Source of the DNA: Bacteroidota bacterium | GTDB lineage: Bacteria > Bacteroidota > Bacteroidia > Chitinophagales > Chitinophagaceae | Reading direction: 5' to 3' | DNA: 64,000 nucleotides | Assembly: GCA_947453145.1 (NCBI GenBank) | Contig: CANGFA010000004.1 | Location: 51,075 to 115,074 of the forward strand | Shown here: piece after piece, positions 1 through 7,560 of the stretch | Position numbering within the stretch: the stretch's first letter is position 1 | Layout: the number at the start of each line of letters is the position of its first letter | Position numbers and translations under genes: made by a program | Notes under the pieces: generated by a model | What the model was told of the DNA's origin: nothing | Databases searched by the model: none | The model's input: only the letters and a program-made list of their open reading frames with translations

Positions 1-138
1 TCTATTTTCAGATTCAATTTTGATGCTGGTTCTTAATCGGGCATCCCTTGGATCCTTGGAAACACAAACTTCACAGTCGCAACCAATTAAAGGTACGCCT
101 GTGCTAGTTCCGGATCCTAATATGGTGATGTTTAGCAA
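1..138 (-). CDS. MBL-fold metallo-hydrolase, N-terminal fragment (PhnP-like)
   Basis: The first 46 codons of a minus-strand gene are present and the rest lies beyond the window edge. The translation has the glycine-rich GSGTSTGVP strand-loop near residues 8-16, followed by a C-x-C-x2-C cluster at residues 20-25. This is the signature of the PhnP/RNase Z-like metallo-beta-lactamase hydrolases. The metal-binding HxHxDH motif would lie in the missing part. No ATG exists in this frame after the upstream stop, so I chose the TTG at 138-136, which places the start six residues before the glycine motif. Substrate is unknown; many relatives are cyclic phosphodiesterases. Confidence 0.8.
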   Translation of the reverse strand, partial: MLNITILGSGTSTGVPLIGCDCEVCVSKDPRDARLRTSIKIESENR

Positions 139-222
139 AATAGTTGCTTTAGCTGCTGTAAGAAATACTTCTTTCCAAATTTAAATAGCCCACTTCAATT
201 TTCATGCTTACCGAACTCCTAC

Positions 223-495
223 TTATGCCTCAGAAAGTGACAAACGCTTTACTTCCTCAAACAATTTTTGTGAATCATGAGTAAGTTTATCAAATTGTAT
301 ATCCAATTGAGGGATTAATTCAAGTAAAGTATTGATGCGCGCTTCTAAATTCAAAAATTTATTCAATACTACAATTCTTTTGGATTCCAATAAACACCAA
401 CCGCTTTGAAAGTTGCCTCGCTCGTATCTCACCACAAATTCAGATTCACCTAAAATATCTTCCAATTTGTTTAAAGTAGTTTGGGTCAATTTCAT
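223..495 (-). CDS. Small conserved-looking protein of unknown function
   Basis: This 90-residue soluble protein has no signal peptide or membrane segment, and I do not recognise its family. The ATG at 495 was preferred over an upstream TTG at 534 because that TTG lies inside a perfect TAnnTTTG promoter box at 532-539. The N-terminal half contains a KLEDILGE helix and an aromatic patch (YERGNFQSGW). The C-terminal half is a leucine-rich amphipathic helix with many acidic residues. It precedes the MBL-fold gene on the same strand with about 85 bases between them, so the two may be co-transcribed. Confidence 0.65.
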   Translation of the reverse strand: MKLTQTTLNKLEDILGESEFVVRYERGNFQSGWCLLESKRIVVLNKFLNLEARINTLLELIPQLDIQFDKLTHDSQKLFEEVKRLSLSEA

Positions 496-531
496 ATTAT
501 GTATTGATTTATAGGGTAGTAAGTGGACATA

Positions 532-539
532 CAAATATA
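532..539 (-). promoter_or_regulatory. -7 promoter box (TATATTTG) for the small unknown gene
   Basis: This is a perfect match to the Bacteroidota -7 element TAnnTTTG, 36 bases before the ATG at 495. No TTTG is seen at the expected -33 distance. Confidence 0.5.
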
Positions 540-615
540 GTTTTTTAGCAAACTAAGGGGTTAAAAAGAGCCTAGTAGTTATTCACATTTCGTACCTTTA
601 CCAACACTTAGTTTT

Positions 616-1845
616 ATGGCTTTTACACATCGAAAAATTATTAACGACCCAGTACATGGTTTTATTACCATTAATGACCCAATCATTTTTGGAATCATAG
701 GTCACCCCTTTTACCAAAGATTAAGAAGAATTCAACAAATGGCTTTGGCGCAGTTGGTTTACCCTGGTGCCGTGCACACCCGACTTCACCATTCTTTAGG
801 TGCTTACCACTTAATGACAATTGCCATTAATGAATTAAAAGAAAAGGGAATTGAAATAACACCTCAAGAAGCATTGGCTGCAAAGGCCGCCATTTTATTG
901 CACGATATTGGTCATGGACCCTACTCGCATGCACTAGAAAAAGTATTACTAAAAGGAATCGATCACGAGTCTATTTCATTGCGCATTATGCAATATTTAA
1001 ATGAGGAAGAAAATTCCATTTTAAAAGGCCAACTTAGTTTAGCAATACAAATTTTTACCAATCAATATCCAAAGAAATTTTTACACCAATTAATTAGCGG
1101 ACAATTGGATGTAGATCGTTTAGATTATTTATCCCGAGATAGTTTTTTTACAGGTGTTAGCGAAGGTGTGGTAGGATACGAACGCATACTAAAAATGCTT
1201 ACGGTCCAAGGCAATGAATTGGTGGTAGAAGAAAAAGGTTTAAATAGTGTAGAGAAATTTTTATTTGCTAGGCAATTAATGTATTGGCAGGTTTACCGAC
1301 ACAAAACGGTAGTTGCCAGTGAAAAAATGTTGGTTAAAATAATAGAACGCGCGCAATATTTATTTAATCAAAATGATCGCACTGTGCTTACTGGAAGTTT
1401 ATTAGATTCTTTTTTAGCAAACGCAAACATACAATTAGCAGATCTTGATCTTACTGCTTATTGTAATTTAGACGATACCGATATTTTATTTGCTATCAAG
1501 CAATGGCAAAATAATAGCGACCCTGTTATATCCATGCTATGTAAAGGACTACTCAATCGAAAATGCTTTAAATGTCAAATTCAGCCCACCCCTATCGGTG
1601 AGGAACAATGGCTTAAAGCAAATCAAACCATAAAAGAGCGTTTCAATTTAAGTGAAGCGGACCTTGGCTTTTTATGTTTTAAGGGCACCGTGTCCAATAC
1701 CTTGTACAAGAATGACAATGAAACCATTAAAATATTGCTAAAATCAGGTGAAATAGCCAATATTTCATCTATTCAGAACGCATTAATTGTGGAAAGTCTT
1801 TCTGCCCCGGTGAAAAAATTTTACATTTGTTTACTTAACGAATAA
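616..1845 (+). CDS. HD-domain phosphohydrolase (dNTPase-like)
   Basis: This 409-residue protein belongs to the HD superfamily of metal-dependent phosphohydrolases related to dNTP triphosphohydrolases. The metal site is visible: a histidine pair near residues 58-59, the HD doublet at 96-97 (LLHDIGHG), and the DVDRLDYLSRDS segment at 165-176 that supplies the final aspartate. The N-terminal KIINDPVHG motif is typical of this subfamily. The family usually acts on nucleoside phosphates, but the substrate here cannot be read from sequence. A near-match promoter box TACCTTTA lies at 593-600. The gene ends 21 bases before lpxD on the same strand and could be transcribed with the lipid A genes. Confidence 0.88.
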   Translation: MAFTHRKIINDPVHGFITINDPIIFGIIGHPFYQRLRRIQQMALAQLVYPGAVHTRLHHSLGAYHLMTIAINELKEKGIEITPQEALAAKAAILLHDIGHGPYSHALEKVLLKGIDHESISLRIMQYLNEEENSILKGQLSLAIQIFTNQYPKKFLHQLISGQLDVDRLDYLSRDSFFTGVSEGVVGYERILKMLTVQGNELVVEEKGLNSVEKFLFARQLMYWQVYRHKTVVASEKMLVKIIERAQYLFNQNDRTVLTGSLLDSFLANANIQLADLDLTAYCNLDDTDILFAIKQWQNNSDPVISMLCKGLLNRKCFKCQIQPTPIGEEQWLKANQTIKERFNLSEADLGFLCFKGTVSNTLYKNDNETIKILLKSGEIANISSIQNALIVESLSAPVKKFYICLLNE

Positions 1846-1866
1846 CCCCCATTCAAACATTTAAGC

Positions 1867-2913
1867 ATGCTACAATTTAGTGCCCAACAGATTGCAATGA
1901 TGATTCAAGGAAAAGTGGAAGGAGATGCTGCTGTTGCCGTTGCTCAATTTGGAAAAATAGAAGAAGCCAAAGCTGGCGAACTTACTTTTTTAGCAAACCC
2001 AAAATATGAGGAGTTTTTATACCAAACCAAGGCGAGTATTGTGATCATTAATGAAAGCCAGGTTTTAAAAACACCCATTACTGCAACCCTTATTCGAGTG
2101 CCCGATGCCTATGCTGCATTTGCTACTTTACTTACAAAATATCAGGAATTAAAATCTCATAATTTATCGGGCATCCAAAGTCCTTCTTTTATTTCAAGCA
2201 CAGCAAAGCTAGGTGAAAACCACTTTGTAGCTGCATTTGCGCATATTGGAGAAAATGTTCAATTGGGAAATAATGTGAAAATCTTTCCCAATGTGGTGAT
2301 TGGTGAAAATGTAAAAATGGGTAATAATATAATCTTACACCCAGGGGTAGTCATTTACGCAGATTGTGTGTTAGGAAATAATATAATTGTTCACTCAGGT
2401 GCTATCATTGGAAGTGATGGATTTGGATTTGCACCCACCGCCGATGGTAGTTATCAAAAAATACCTCAATTGGGAAATGTAGTTATTGAGGATGATGTAG
2501 AAATTGGTTCCAACACCACTATTGATAGAGCCACAATTGGTTCCACTATTATCAGAAAGGGTGTTAAACTTGACAATCTTATTCAAGTAGCCCATAATGT
2601 TGAAGTGGGAGCAAATACCGTAATTGCTGCCCAAGTTGGATTAAGTGGAAGCACCAAGATAGGAAAAGGGGTTATGATGGGTGGCCAATCAGGTACCGCA
2701 GGTCACTTAAATGTTGCAGATGGGGTTAAAGTGGCAGCTCGAAGTGGCATTACCAAAACCATTGATAAAGTAAATTCAACCATAACTGGATTCCCGGCTG
2801 CAGAACATAGTACCGCCTTAAGAGCCCAAATTCACATGAAAAACCTGCCAAATTTGGAAAAAAGGGTTAAAGAATTGGAAATATTGGTCGCACAACTGTC
2901 ACAAAAAGGCTAA
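1867..2913 (+). CDS. lpxD: UDP-3-O-(3-hydroxyacyl)glucosamine N-acyltransferase LpxD
   Basis: LpxD transfers the second 3-hydroxyacyl chain from acyl-ACP to UDP-3-O-acylglucosamine, the third step of lipid A synthesis in the cytoplasm. The 348 residues show the expected N-terminal uridine-binding domain (1-100), many hexapeptide repeats that form the left-handed beta helix (about 105-300), and a C-terminal helix. The catalytic histidine lies in the VAHNVEVG segment. It is the first of three consecutive lipid A genes, lpxD, lpxC-fabZ and lpxA, an arrangement common in Bacteroidota. Confidence 0.97.
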   Translation: MLQFSAQQIAMMIQGKVEGDAAVAVAQFGKIEEAKAGELTFLANPKYEEFLYQTKASIVIINESQVLKTPITATLIRVPDAYAAFATLLTKYQELKSHNLSGIQSPSFISSTAKLGENHFVAAFAHIGENVQLGNNVKIFPNVVIGENVKMGNNIILHPGVVIYADCVLGNNIIVHSGAIIGSDGFGFAPTADGSYQKIPQLGNVVIEDDVEIGSNTTIDRATIGSTIIRKGVKLDNLIQVAHNVEVGANTVIAAQVGLSGSTKIGKGVMMGGQSGTAGHLNVADGVKVAARSGITKTIDKVNSTITGFPAAEHSTALRAQIHMKNLPNLEKRVKELEILVAQLSQKG

Positions 2914-2919
2914 TTAGCC

Positions 2920-2927
2920 TAATTTTG
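2920..2927 (+). promoter_or_regulatory. -7 promoter box (TAATTTTG) before lpxC-fabZ
   Basis: This perfect TAnnTTTG element lies in the 57-base gap after lpxD and 43 bases before the lpxC-fabZ start. It would allow the committed lipid A enzyme to be expressed apart from lpxD. Confidence 0.45.
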
Positions 2928-2970
2928 TGAAAATCACCACTTTAAGCATAGGTGACAAAACTATTATAAC

Positions 2971-4380
2971 ATGGATGAAAATTTCAATCCCGATAAACAG
3001 CATACCCTTGCTGCTAGTATCAGCATAAGTGGTACTGGATTACATACAGGCGTCTTAGTGGATATGAAATTGAACCCGGCCAACCCAGGATACGGTATTC
3101 AGTTTCAGCGCATAGACCTTCCTAATATGCCCATCATAAAAGCAGATTGCGACTTAGTAACCGATACCAGTAGAGGAACTACCCTGCAAGTGGGTGATGC
3201 AAAAGTGAGTACCGTAGAACATATTTTAGCTGCATTGGTTGGATTGGGTGTAGATAATGTTTTGATAGAATTAAATGGTCCCGAAATTCCTATCATGGAT
3301 GGTAGCTCGACACCTTTTATAGAATTGATCGAAAAAACAGGTGTATTAGAACAGGATGCTGCAAAAGCTTGGTATAGTATTGATGAAAATATTTTTCATT
3401 ATGATGAAGGCAAAAGAGTGGAGATGGTTGCCTTACCTTCTTTAGATTATCAAATAACTACTTTAATAGATTTTAATAGTCCGGTTTTAGGAACGCAACA
3501 TGCTGCCCTAAAAACCATTAAAGATTTTAAAGCAGAAATTGCTCCATGTCGTACATTTTGTTTTTTACATGAATTAGAAGCTTTGCTTGAGCACGATCTT
3601 ATTAAGGGTGGCGATATCAATAATGCAATAGTAGTAGTAGATAAACCCGTTACTAATGAGGAAATGGGACGACTTGCCAAAGTATTTAAACGTGAAAAGA
3701 TAGAAGTAAAGAGCGAAGGATATTTAAATAATTTAGAGTTAAGATTTCCCAATGAACCTGCACGTCATAAATTATTAGACGTCATTGGCGATTTAGCTTT
3801 AATCGGCTATCCAATTAAAGCACGCATTATTGCTAATCGTCCTGGCCATAGTAGCAATGTAGAATTTGCTAAAAAAATTAAGCAGTATATTAAAAAAAAT
3901 AAGCACGTTAAAGATGTGCCTGTTTACAACCCTGCAGTGACTCCTGTTTTTGATTTAGAACAGATTGAAAAATTATTGCCACATAGGTATCCATTTTTAT
4001 TTGTTGACAAGATTATTGAATTAACTGACACCGTAATTGTAGGTGTAAAAAATGTTACGTTTAACGAATGGTTTTTCCCAGGACATTTTCCGGGAAATCC
4101 AGTAATGCCAGGTGTATTACAAATTGAAGCATTGGCGCAAACCGGCGGTATTCTTTGCATTAACGCCATGCCTGAAGGAAACTATGATACTTATTTTTTA
4201 AAAATAGATAATTGTAAATTCAAACAAATGGTAAAGCCTGGCGATACCATGTTGCTGAAAATGGAATTAACGGCTCCTATCCGTAGAGGCATTTGTGAAA
4301 TGCGAGGTACGGTATATGTGAACGGCAAAGTAGCTACCGAAGCTGACTTAGTTGCACAAGTAGTTAAAAGAGCTGAATAA
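2971..4380 (+). CDS. lpxC-fabZ: Bifunctional UDP-3-O-acyl-N-acetylglucosamine deacetylase / 3-hydroxyacyl-ACP dehydratase
   Basis: This 469-residue protein fuses LpxC (about 1-310) to FabZ (about 325-469), an arrangement characteristic of Bacteroidota. LpxC is the zinc deacetylase that commits UDP-GlcNAc to lipid A. The STVEH segment with catalytic Glu and zinc His, the HKLLDVIGDL segment with zinc His and Asp, and the PGHSSN histidine are all present. FabZ dehydrates 3-hydroxyacyl-ACP in fatty acid synthesis. Its LLPHRYPFLFVD entry motif and the catalytic His of PGHFPGNPVMPG with the downstream Glu are intact. Because both halves draw on 3-hydroxyacyl-ACP, the fusion fixes their ratio. Confidence 0.97.
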   Translation: MDENFNPDKQHTLAASISISGTGLHTGVLVDMKLNPANPGYGIQFQRIDLPNMPIIKADCDLVTDTSRGTTLQVGDAKVSTVEHILAALVGLGVDNVLIELNGPEIPIMDGSSTPFIELIEKTGVLEQDAAKAWYSIDENIFHYDEGKRVEMVALPSLDYQITTLIDFNSPVLGTQHAALKTIKDFKAEIAPCRTFCFLHELEALLEHDLIKGGDINNAIVVVDKPVTNEEMGRLAKVFKREKIEVKSEGYLNNLELRFPNEPARHKLLDVIGDLALIGYPIKARIIANRPGHSSNVEFAKKIKQYIKKNKHVKDVPVYNPAVTPVFDLEQIEKLLPHRYPFLFVDKIIELTDTVIVGVKNVTFNEWFFPGHFPGNPVMPGVLQIEALAQTGGILCINAMPEGNYDTYFLKIDNCKFKQMVKPGDTMLLKMELTAPIRRGICEMRGTVYVNGKVATEADLVAQVVKRAE

Positions 4381-4396
4381 AAATTAAATCAAAAAC

Positions 4397-5194
4397 ATGA
4401 CGCATCCATTTACCTATATCGATCCTAATGCAAAAATTGCGCCCAATGTAAAAATTGATCCATTCACTGTGATACATGGCGAAGTGGTTATTGGCGAGGG
4501 CACTTGGATTGGAAGCAATGTAACCATAATGAATGGGACTAAAGTGGGCAAAAATTGCCGCATTTTTCCGGGAGCTGTTATTGGCGCAGATCCACAAGAT
4601 TTAAAATTTAATGGAGAAAAAACTTCAGTTGAAATTGGAGATGGAACCACCATTAGAGAGTTTGTAACTATTAACCGTGGTACATCGGACCGCTGGATTA
4701 CCAAAGTAGGTAACAACTGTTTAATCATGGCTTATAGCCACATTGCACACGATTGTATTATTGGTAATAATTGTATTTTAAGTAATAGCGTACAAATTGC
4801 AGGACACGTAACCCTTGGGGACTATGCATGGATTGCAGGCGTTAGTGCAGTGCATCAGTTTGTAAATATTGGCCAACATGCATATATCGCAGGAGGTAGC
4901 TTGGTAAGTAAGGATGTACCTCCTTATATTAAAGCGGTGCGTAACCCATTAAGTTATGGGGGTGTAAATAGTGTTGGTTTAAAGAGAAGAGGATTTGATC
5001 TAGAAAAAATAAATCACATATTAGATATCTATCGATATATTTTTAACAAAGGCATGAACACAACACAGGCATTGGAGTTTATAGAAGAAGAATTGCCTGC
5101 AACTGATGAACGTGATGAGATTGTTACTTTCATTAGAGAAAGTGGACGTGGCATTATCAAACGTTTTGGTAAAGGTGCCGTAGAAGAAGATTAA
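4397..5194 (+). CDS. lpxA: UDP-N-acetylglucosamine O-acyltransferase LpxA
   Basis: LpxA carries out the first lipid A reaction, adding a 3-hydroxyacyl chain to UDP-GlcNAc. The 265 residues are normal length. Hexapeptide repeats occupy about residues 1-180 and the MAYSHIAHD segment holds the catalytic histidine. The C-terminal helical bundle (about 195-265) is complete. The gene starts 16 bases after lpxC-fabZ and ends one base before the following ABC ATPase gene, so the three are almost certainly one transcript. Confidence 0.97.
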   Translation: MTHPFTYIDPNAKIAPNVKIDPFTVIHGEVVIGEGTWIGSNVTIMNGTKVGKNCRIFPGAVIGADPQDLKFNGEKTSVEIGDGTTIREFVTINRGTSDRWITKVGNNCLIMAYSHIAHDCIIGNNCILSNSVQIAGHVTLGDYAWIAGVSAVHQFVNIGQHAYIAGGSLVSKDVPPYIKAVRNPLSYGGVNSVGLKRRGFDLEKINHILDIYRYIFNKGMNTTQALEFIEEELPATDERDEIVTFIRESGRGIIKRFGKGAVEED

Positions 5195-5195
5195 T

Positions 5196-5822
5196 ATGCT
5201 ACAAATAAGCCTCCAAAAAGCAGGTAAAAGATTCAATAAGGATTGGATTTTTAAGGACCTTGACTACCTTTTTGAAATGGGGCAGCATTACGCAATCATT
5301 GGCAACAATGGTTCCGGGAAAAGTACCCTGCTACAAACTATTTTAGGATACGCAACTTTATCAAAAGGAAAAATTGATTGGGGAAACGAAAATACAGACA
5401 CGATATTTCAACAAATTAGCATAGCTGCACCTTATTTAGAATTAATAGAAGAATATACTACCCTAGAACAATTTGAATTTCACGAAAGCTTCAAGCCATT
5501 GATAAAGGATTTGAGTATCCAAGAAATGATTGATCTAATTGGATTAAAAGCGGCTACCAATAAGCAAATCAGGTATTTTAGTAGTGGAATGAAACAGCGA
5601 TTAAAATTAGCTTTAGCTATTTTTTCTAAAACCCCTATTTTATTATTAGATGAGCCATGTAGTAACTTAGACAAAGAAGGTTATGCTTTATACCATCATT
5701 TAATTAGTAAATATGCAATGCATAAACTAATTATTGTTGGTAGTAATGATACACAGGAATATGACTTTTGTACAAAGCATATTAATTTGATGGATTATAA
5801 AGTTGCAGACGGGAACAATTAA
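5196..5822 (+). CDS. ABC transporter ATP-binding protein
   Basis: This 208-residue stand-alone nucleotide-binding subunit has the Walker A motif GNNGSGKST, a signature loop of the form FSSGMKQRL in place of LSGGQ, and a Walker B ILLLDEP. No membrane subunit lies beside it, so its partner must be encoded elsewhere. Its position one base after lpxA hints at an envelope role but does not prove one. Its stop codon overlaps that of the convergent alanine dehydrogenase gene by four bases. Confidence 0.9.
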   Translation: MLQISLQKAGKRFNKDWIFKDLDYLFEMGQHYAIIGNNGSGKSTLLQTILGYATLSKGKIDWGNENTDTIFQQISIAAPYLELIEEYTTLEQFEFHESFKPLIKDLSIQEMIDLIGLKAATNKQIRYFSSGMKQRLKLALAIFSKTPILLLDEPCSNLDKEGYALYHHLISKYAMHKLIIVGSNDTQEYDFCTKHINLMDYKVADGNN

Positions 5823-7033
5823 CTCCTACTGGCAATTAACAAATTCAAATCCGTAAACTTAAGATGGAATTTTTCACTGATGTAAAAATCAGTCAATGCA
5901 CCCTTGTATAAATAGATGCCTTCTCTTAAATGCACTTGTTGCCAAATAATTTCTTCTAGCCCTCCCATGTCTCCTACCTGAATTAATAAAGGCATTAATA
6001 CATTGCTAATGGCTTGACTAGCGGTTCGCGCAAATCCACTTGGGATATTCGGAACCCCATAGTGGAGTACATTATGCTTGGTAATAATTGGGTTTTCATG
6101 ATTGGTGAGCTCACTGGTTTCAAAACATCCACCCCTATCAATAGCCACATCAATAATAATACTGCCAGGTCGCATAGCTGCAACCATTTCCTCCGTTACA
6201 ACAATAGGTGCGCGGCCAATTTCATTGCGCAAAGCGCCTACTGCAACTTCACATGTTTTTAATTGTTTAGCTAAAATTTTTGGCTCCAATACACTGGTCC
6301 AAACGCGCTGTCCTAAATTATTTTGTAGTCTTTGTAAACGTGAAACATTATTATCAAATACTTTTACACTTGCGCCTAATGCCAAGGCATTGCGTGTTGC
6401 AAACTCACCAATAATATCTGCTCCGATAATGACTACTTTGGTAGGTGGCACACCGCTAATACCTCCCAATAAAACACCTTTACCCTGATTAAAATTACTT
6501 AAATACTGTCCAGCAATTAACATGACCGCACTACCTGCAATCTCACCCATACTTCTTAGGATAGGATAATTTTGATTTTCATCTTTTATATTTTCAATAG
6601 CTAATGCGGTTATTTTTTTAGCCATTAATTTTTCTACCAACTCTTTTTTTAATGCCGACAAATGCAAAGGAGAAATAATAATCTGATGCATTTGTAAATA
6701 AGGCAAATCTGCTTCCACGGGGGGGGCTGTTTTTACTAAAATAGGGCATTTGTAAACTTCCTCCTTTTCAAAAACAATACGTGCGCCTGCTTCTGCATAA
6801 TCATGATCTGAATATCTACTTCCTTCACCAGCTCCAGATTCCACCATCACTTCATGACCATTAGCAACCAATACGCCCACTGCATCAGGGATAAGACCAA
6901 TTCTGTTTTCTTGAAATGCGATTTCTTTAGGAATTCCAATTAACAATGGCTTTGACCTATGTGGAATATCCAATACTTCTTCTTGGGTTTCATAGGAAAA
7001 GGAACTGGAGATTTGGGGCTTAAAGGAACTCAT
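5819..7033 (-). CDS. ald: Alanine dehydrogenase family protein
   Basis: The family interconverts L-alanine and pyruvate with NAD and ammonia. The 404-residue protein has the N-terminal GIPKEIAFQENRIGLIP signature and the substrate lysine in ILVKTAPP near residue 109. A conserved histidine lies in ISPLHLSAL, followed by a Rossmann domain from about residue 205. In the dinucleotide loop, usually GxGxxG, this protein reads GADIIG, so the second glycine is replaced by aspartate. The C-terminal VAIDRGGCFETS and FARTASQAISN segments match the family. Related lysine-forming or transhydrogenase-like enzymes are an alternative. It begins 12 bases after tsaE ends and is probably co-transcribed with it. 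Confidence 0.85.
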   Translation of the reverse strand: MSSFKPQISSSFSYETQEEVLDIPHRSKPLLIGIPKEIAFQENRIGLIPDAVGVLVANGHEVMVESGAGEGSRYSDHDYAEAGARIVFEKEEVYKCPILVKTAPPVEADLPYLQMHQIIISPLHLSALKKELVEKLMAKKITALAIENIKDENQNYPILRSMGEIAGSAVMLIAGQYLSNFNQGKGVLLGGISGVPPTKVVIIGADIIGEFATRNALALGASVKVFDNNVSRLQRLQNNLGQRVWTSVLEPKILAKQLKTCEVAVGALRNEIGRAPIVVTEEMVAAMRPGSIIIDVAIDRGGCFETSELTNHENPIITKHNVLHYGVPNIPSGFARTASQAISNVLMPLLIQVGDMGGLEEIIWQQVHLREGIYLYKGALTDFYISEKFHLKFTDLNLLIASRS

Positions 7034-7045
7034 ACTGCAATGTTT

Positions 7046-7456
7046 TTATGAAGTTATAATAATCCTTCTATGTTCTGGATCTAAAATTTCAATTTCTATG
7101 CGCAAACTGCCATCTGGCAAAAGTGCAGGTGCTTTTTCTGGCCATTCTATAAAGCATTTGTCAGCCTCCTCTATAGCCGCTTCTACCCCAGTTCTTCGCG
7201 CTTCTGCTTCACCTTCTAAACGATACCAATCCATATGATAGACCATCTTACCTTGCGCATCATATTCATTCATAATAGCAAAAGTTGGGCTAGCTACCGC
7301 ATCCGCAATACCCATAAGTTTGCAAACTCGTGCAATCAAAGTAGTTTTCCCAGCCCCCATGGGTGCGTAAAAAGCCCAAATGGGAATATGACCAAACTGG
7401 CTTAAAAGCGTTTCTGCTACTTGATCAATTTGACTTAAATCATAGCTCATTTCCAT
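7046..7456 (-). CDS. tsaE: tRNA threonylcarbamoyladenosine synthesis ATPase TsaE
   Basis: TsaE is the small P-loop ATPase that works with TsaB and TsaD to place threonylcarbamoyl groups on A37 of ANN-decoding tRNAs. The product is about 136 residues, normal for the family. It has the Walker A APMGAGKTTL, the SPTFAIMNEY segment and the HMDWYRLEG motif. I chose the ATG at 7456, which follows a perfect promoter box by four bases. An ATG two codons further in (7450) is equally possible and would give a short-leader or leaderless mRNA. Confidence 0.93.
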   Translation of the reverse strand: MEMSYDLSQIDQVAETLLSQFGHIPIWAFYAPMGAGKTTLIARVCKLMGIADAVASPTFAIMNEYDAQGKMVYHMDWYRLEGEAEARRTGVEAAIEEADKCFIEWPEKAPALLPDGSLRIEIEILDPEHRRIIITS

Positions 7457-7460
7457 ATTA

Positions 7461-7468
7461 CAAAGATA
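7461..7468 (-). promoter_or_regulatory. -7 promoter box (TATCTTTG) for tsaE
   Basis: This perfect TAnnTTTG element ends four bases before the tsaE ATG. Transcription would begin at or next to the start codon, so the mRNA is probably leaderless. Confidence 0.55.
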
Positions 7469-7512
7469 CGCCAACTATGCTAAAGCTAAAATCAGAAATC
7501 TGAAAAGGGTTG

Positions 7513-7520
7513 TACCTTTG
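7513..7520 (+). promoter_or_regulatory. -7 promoter box (TACCTTTG) for the metal-ATPase gene
   Basis: This perfect TAnnTTTG element lies 40 bases before the P-type ATPase start. A palindrome begins two bases downstream and covers the expected transcription start. Confidence 0.55.
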
Positions 7521-7522
7521 TA

Positions 7523-7540
7523 ATGTAAAATAGTTTACAT
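7523..7540 (+). promoter_or_regulatory. Palindromic operator candidate in the metal-ATPase promoter
   Basis: The sequence ATGTAAA-ATAG-TTTACAT is a perfect inverted repeat with 7-bp arms and a 4-bp spacer. It sits directly after the -7 box, where a bound repressor would block initiation. I cannot assign it to a known regulator family. It does not match the CopY/BlaI core (TACAnnTGTA) or a CueR-type site. Confidence 0.45.
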
Positions 7541-7560
7541 CAGAACCGAAAAGTTGCGTT

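Noticed and set aside
5196..5822. ABC ATPase considered as FtsE, the partner of FtsX
   Set aside because: Its signature loop and N terminus do not look like FtsE. It is tied to lpxA by a one-base gap and lies 13 kb from ftsX.
5819..5822. Overlapping stop codons of convergent genes (also at 22769-22772)
   Set aside because: Sharing TTAA or TTAG is common for tightly packed convergent genes and needs no special explanation.
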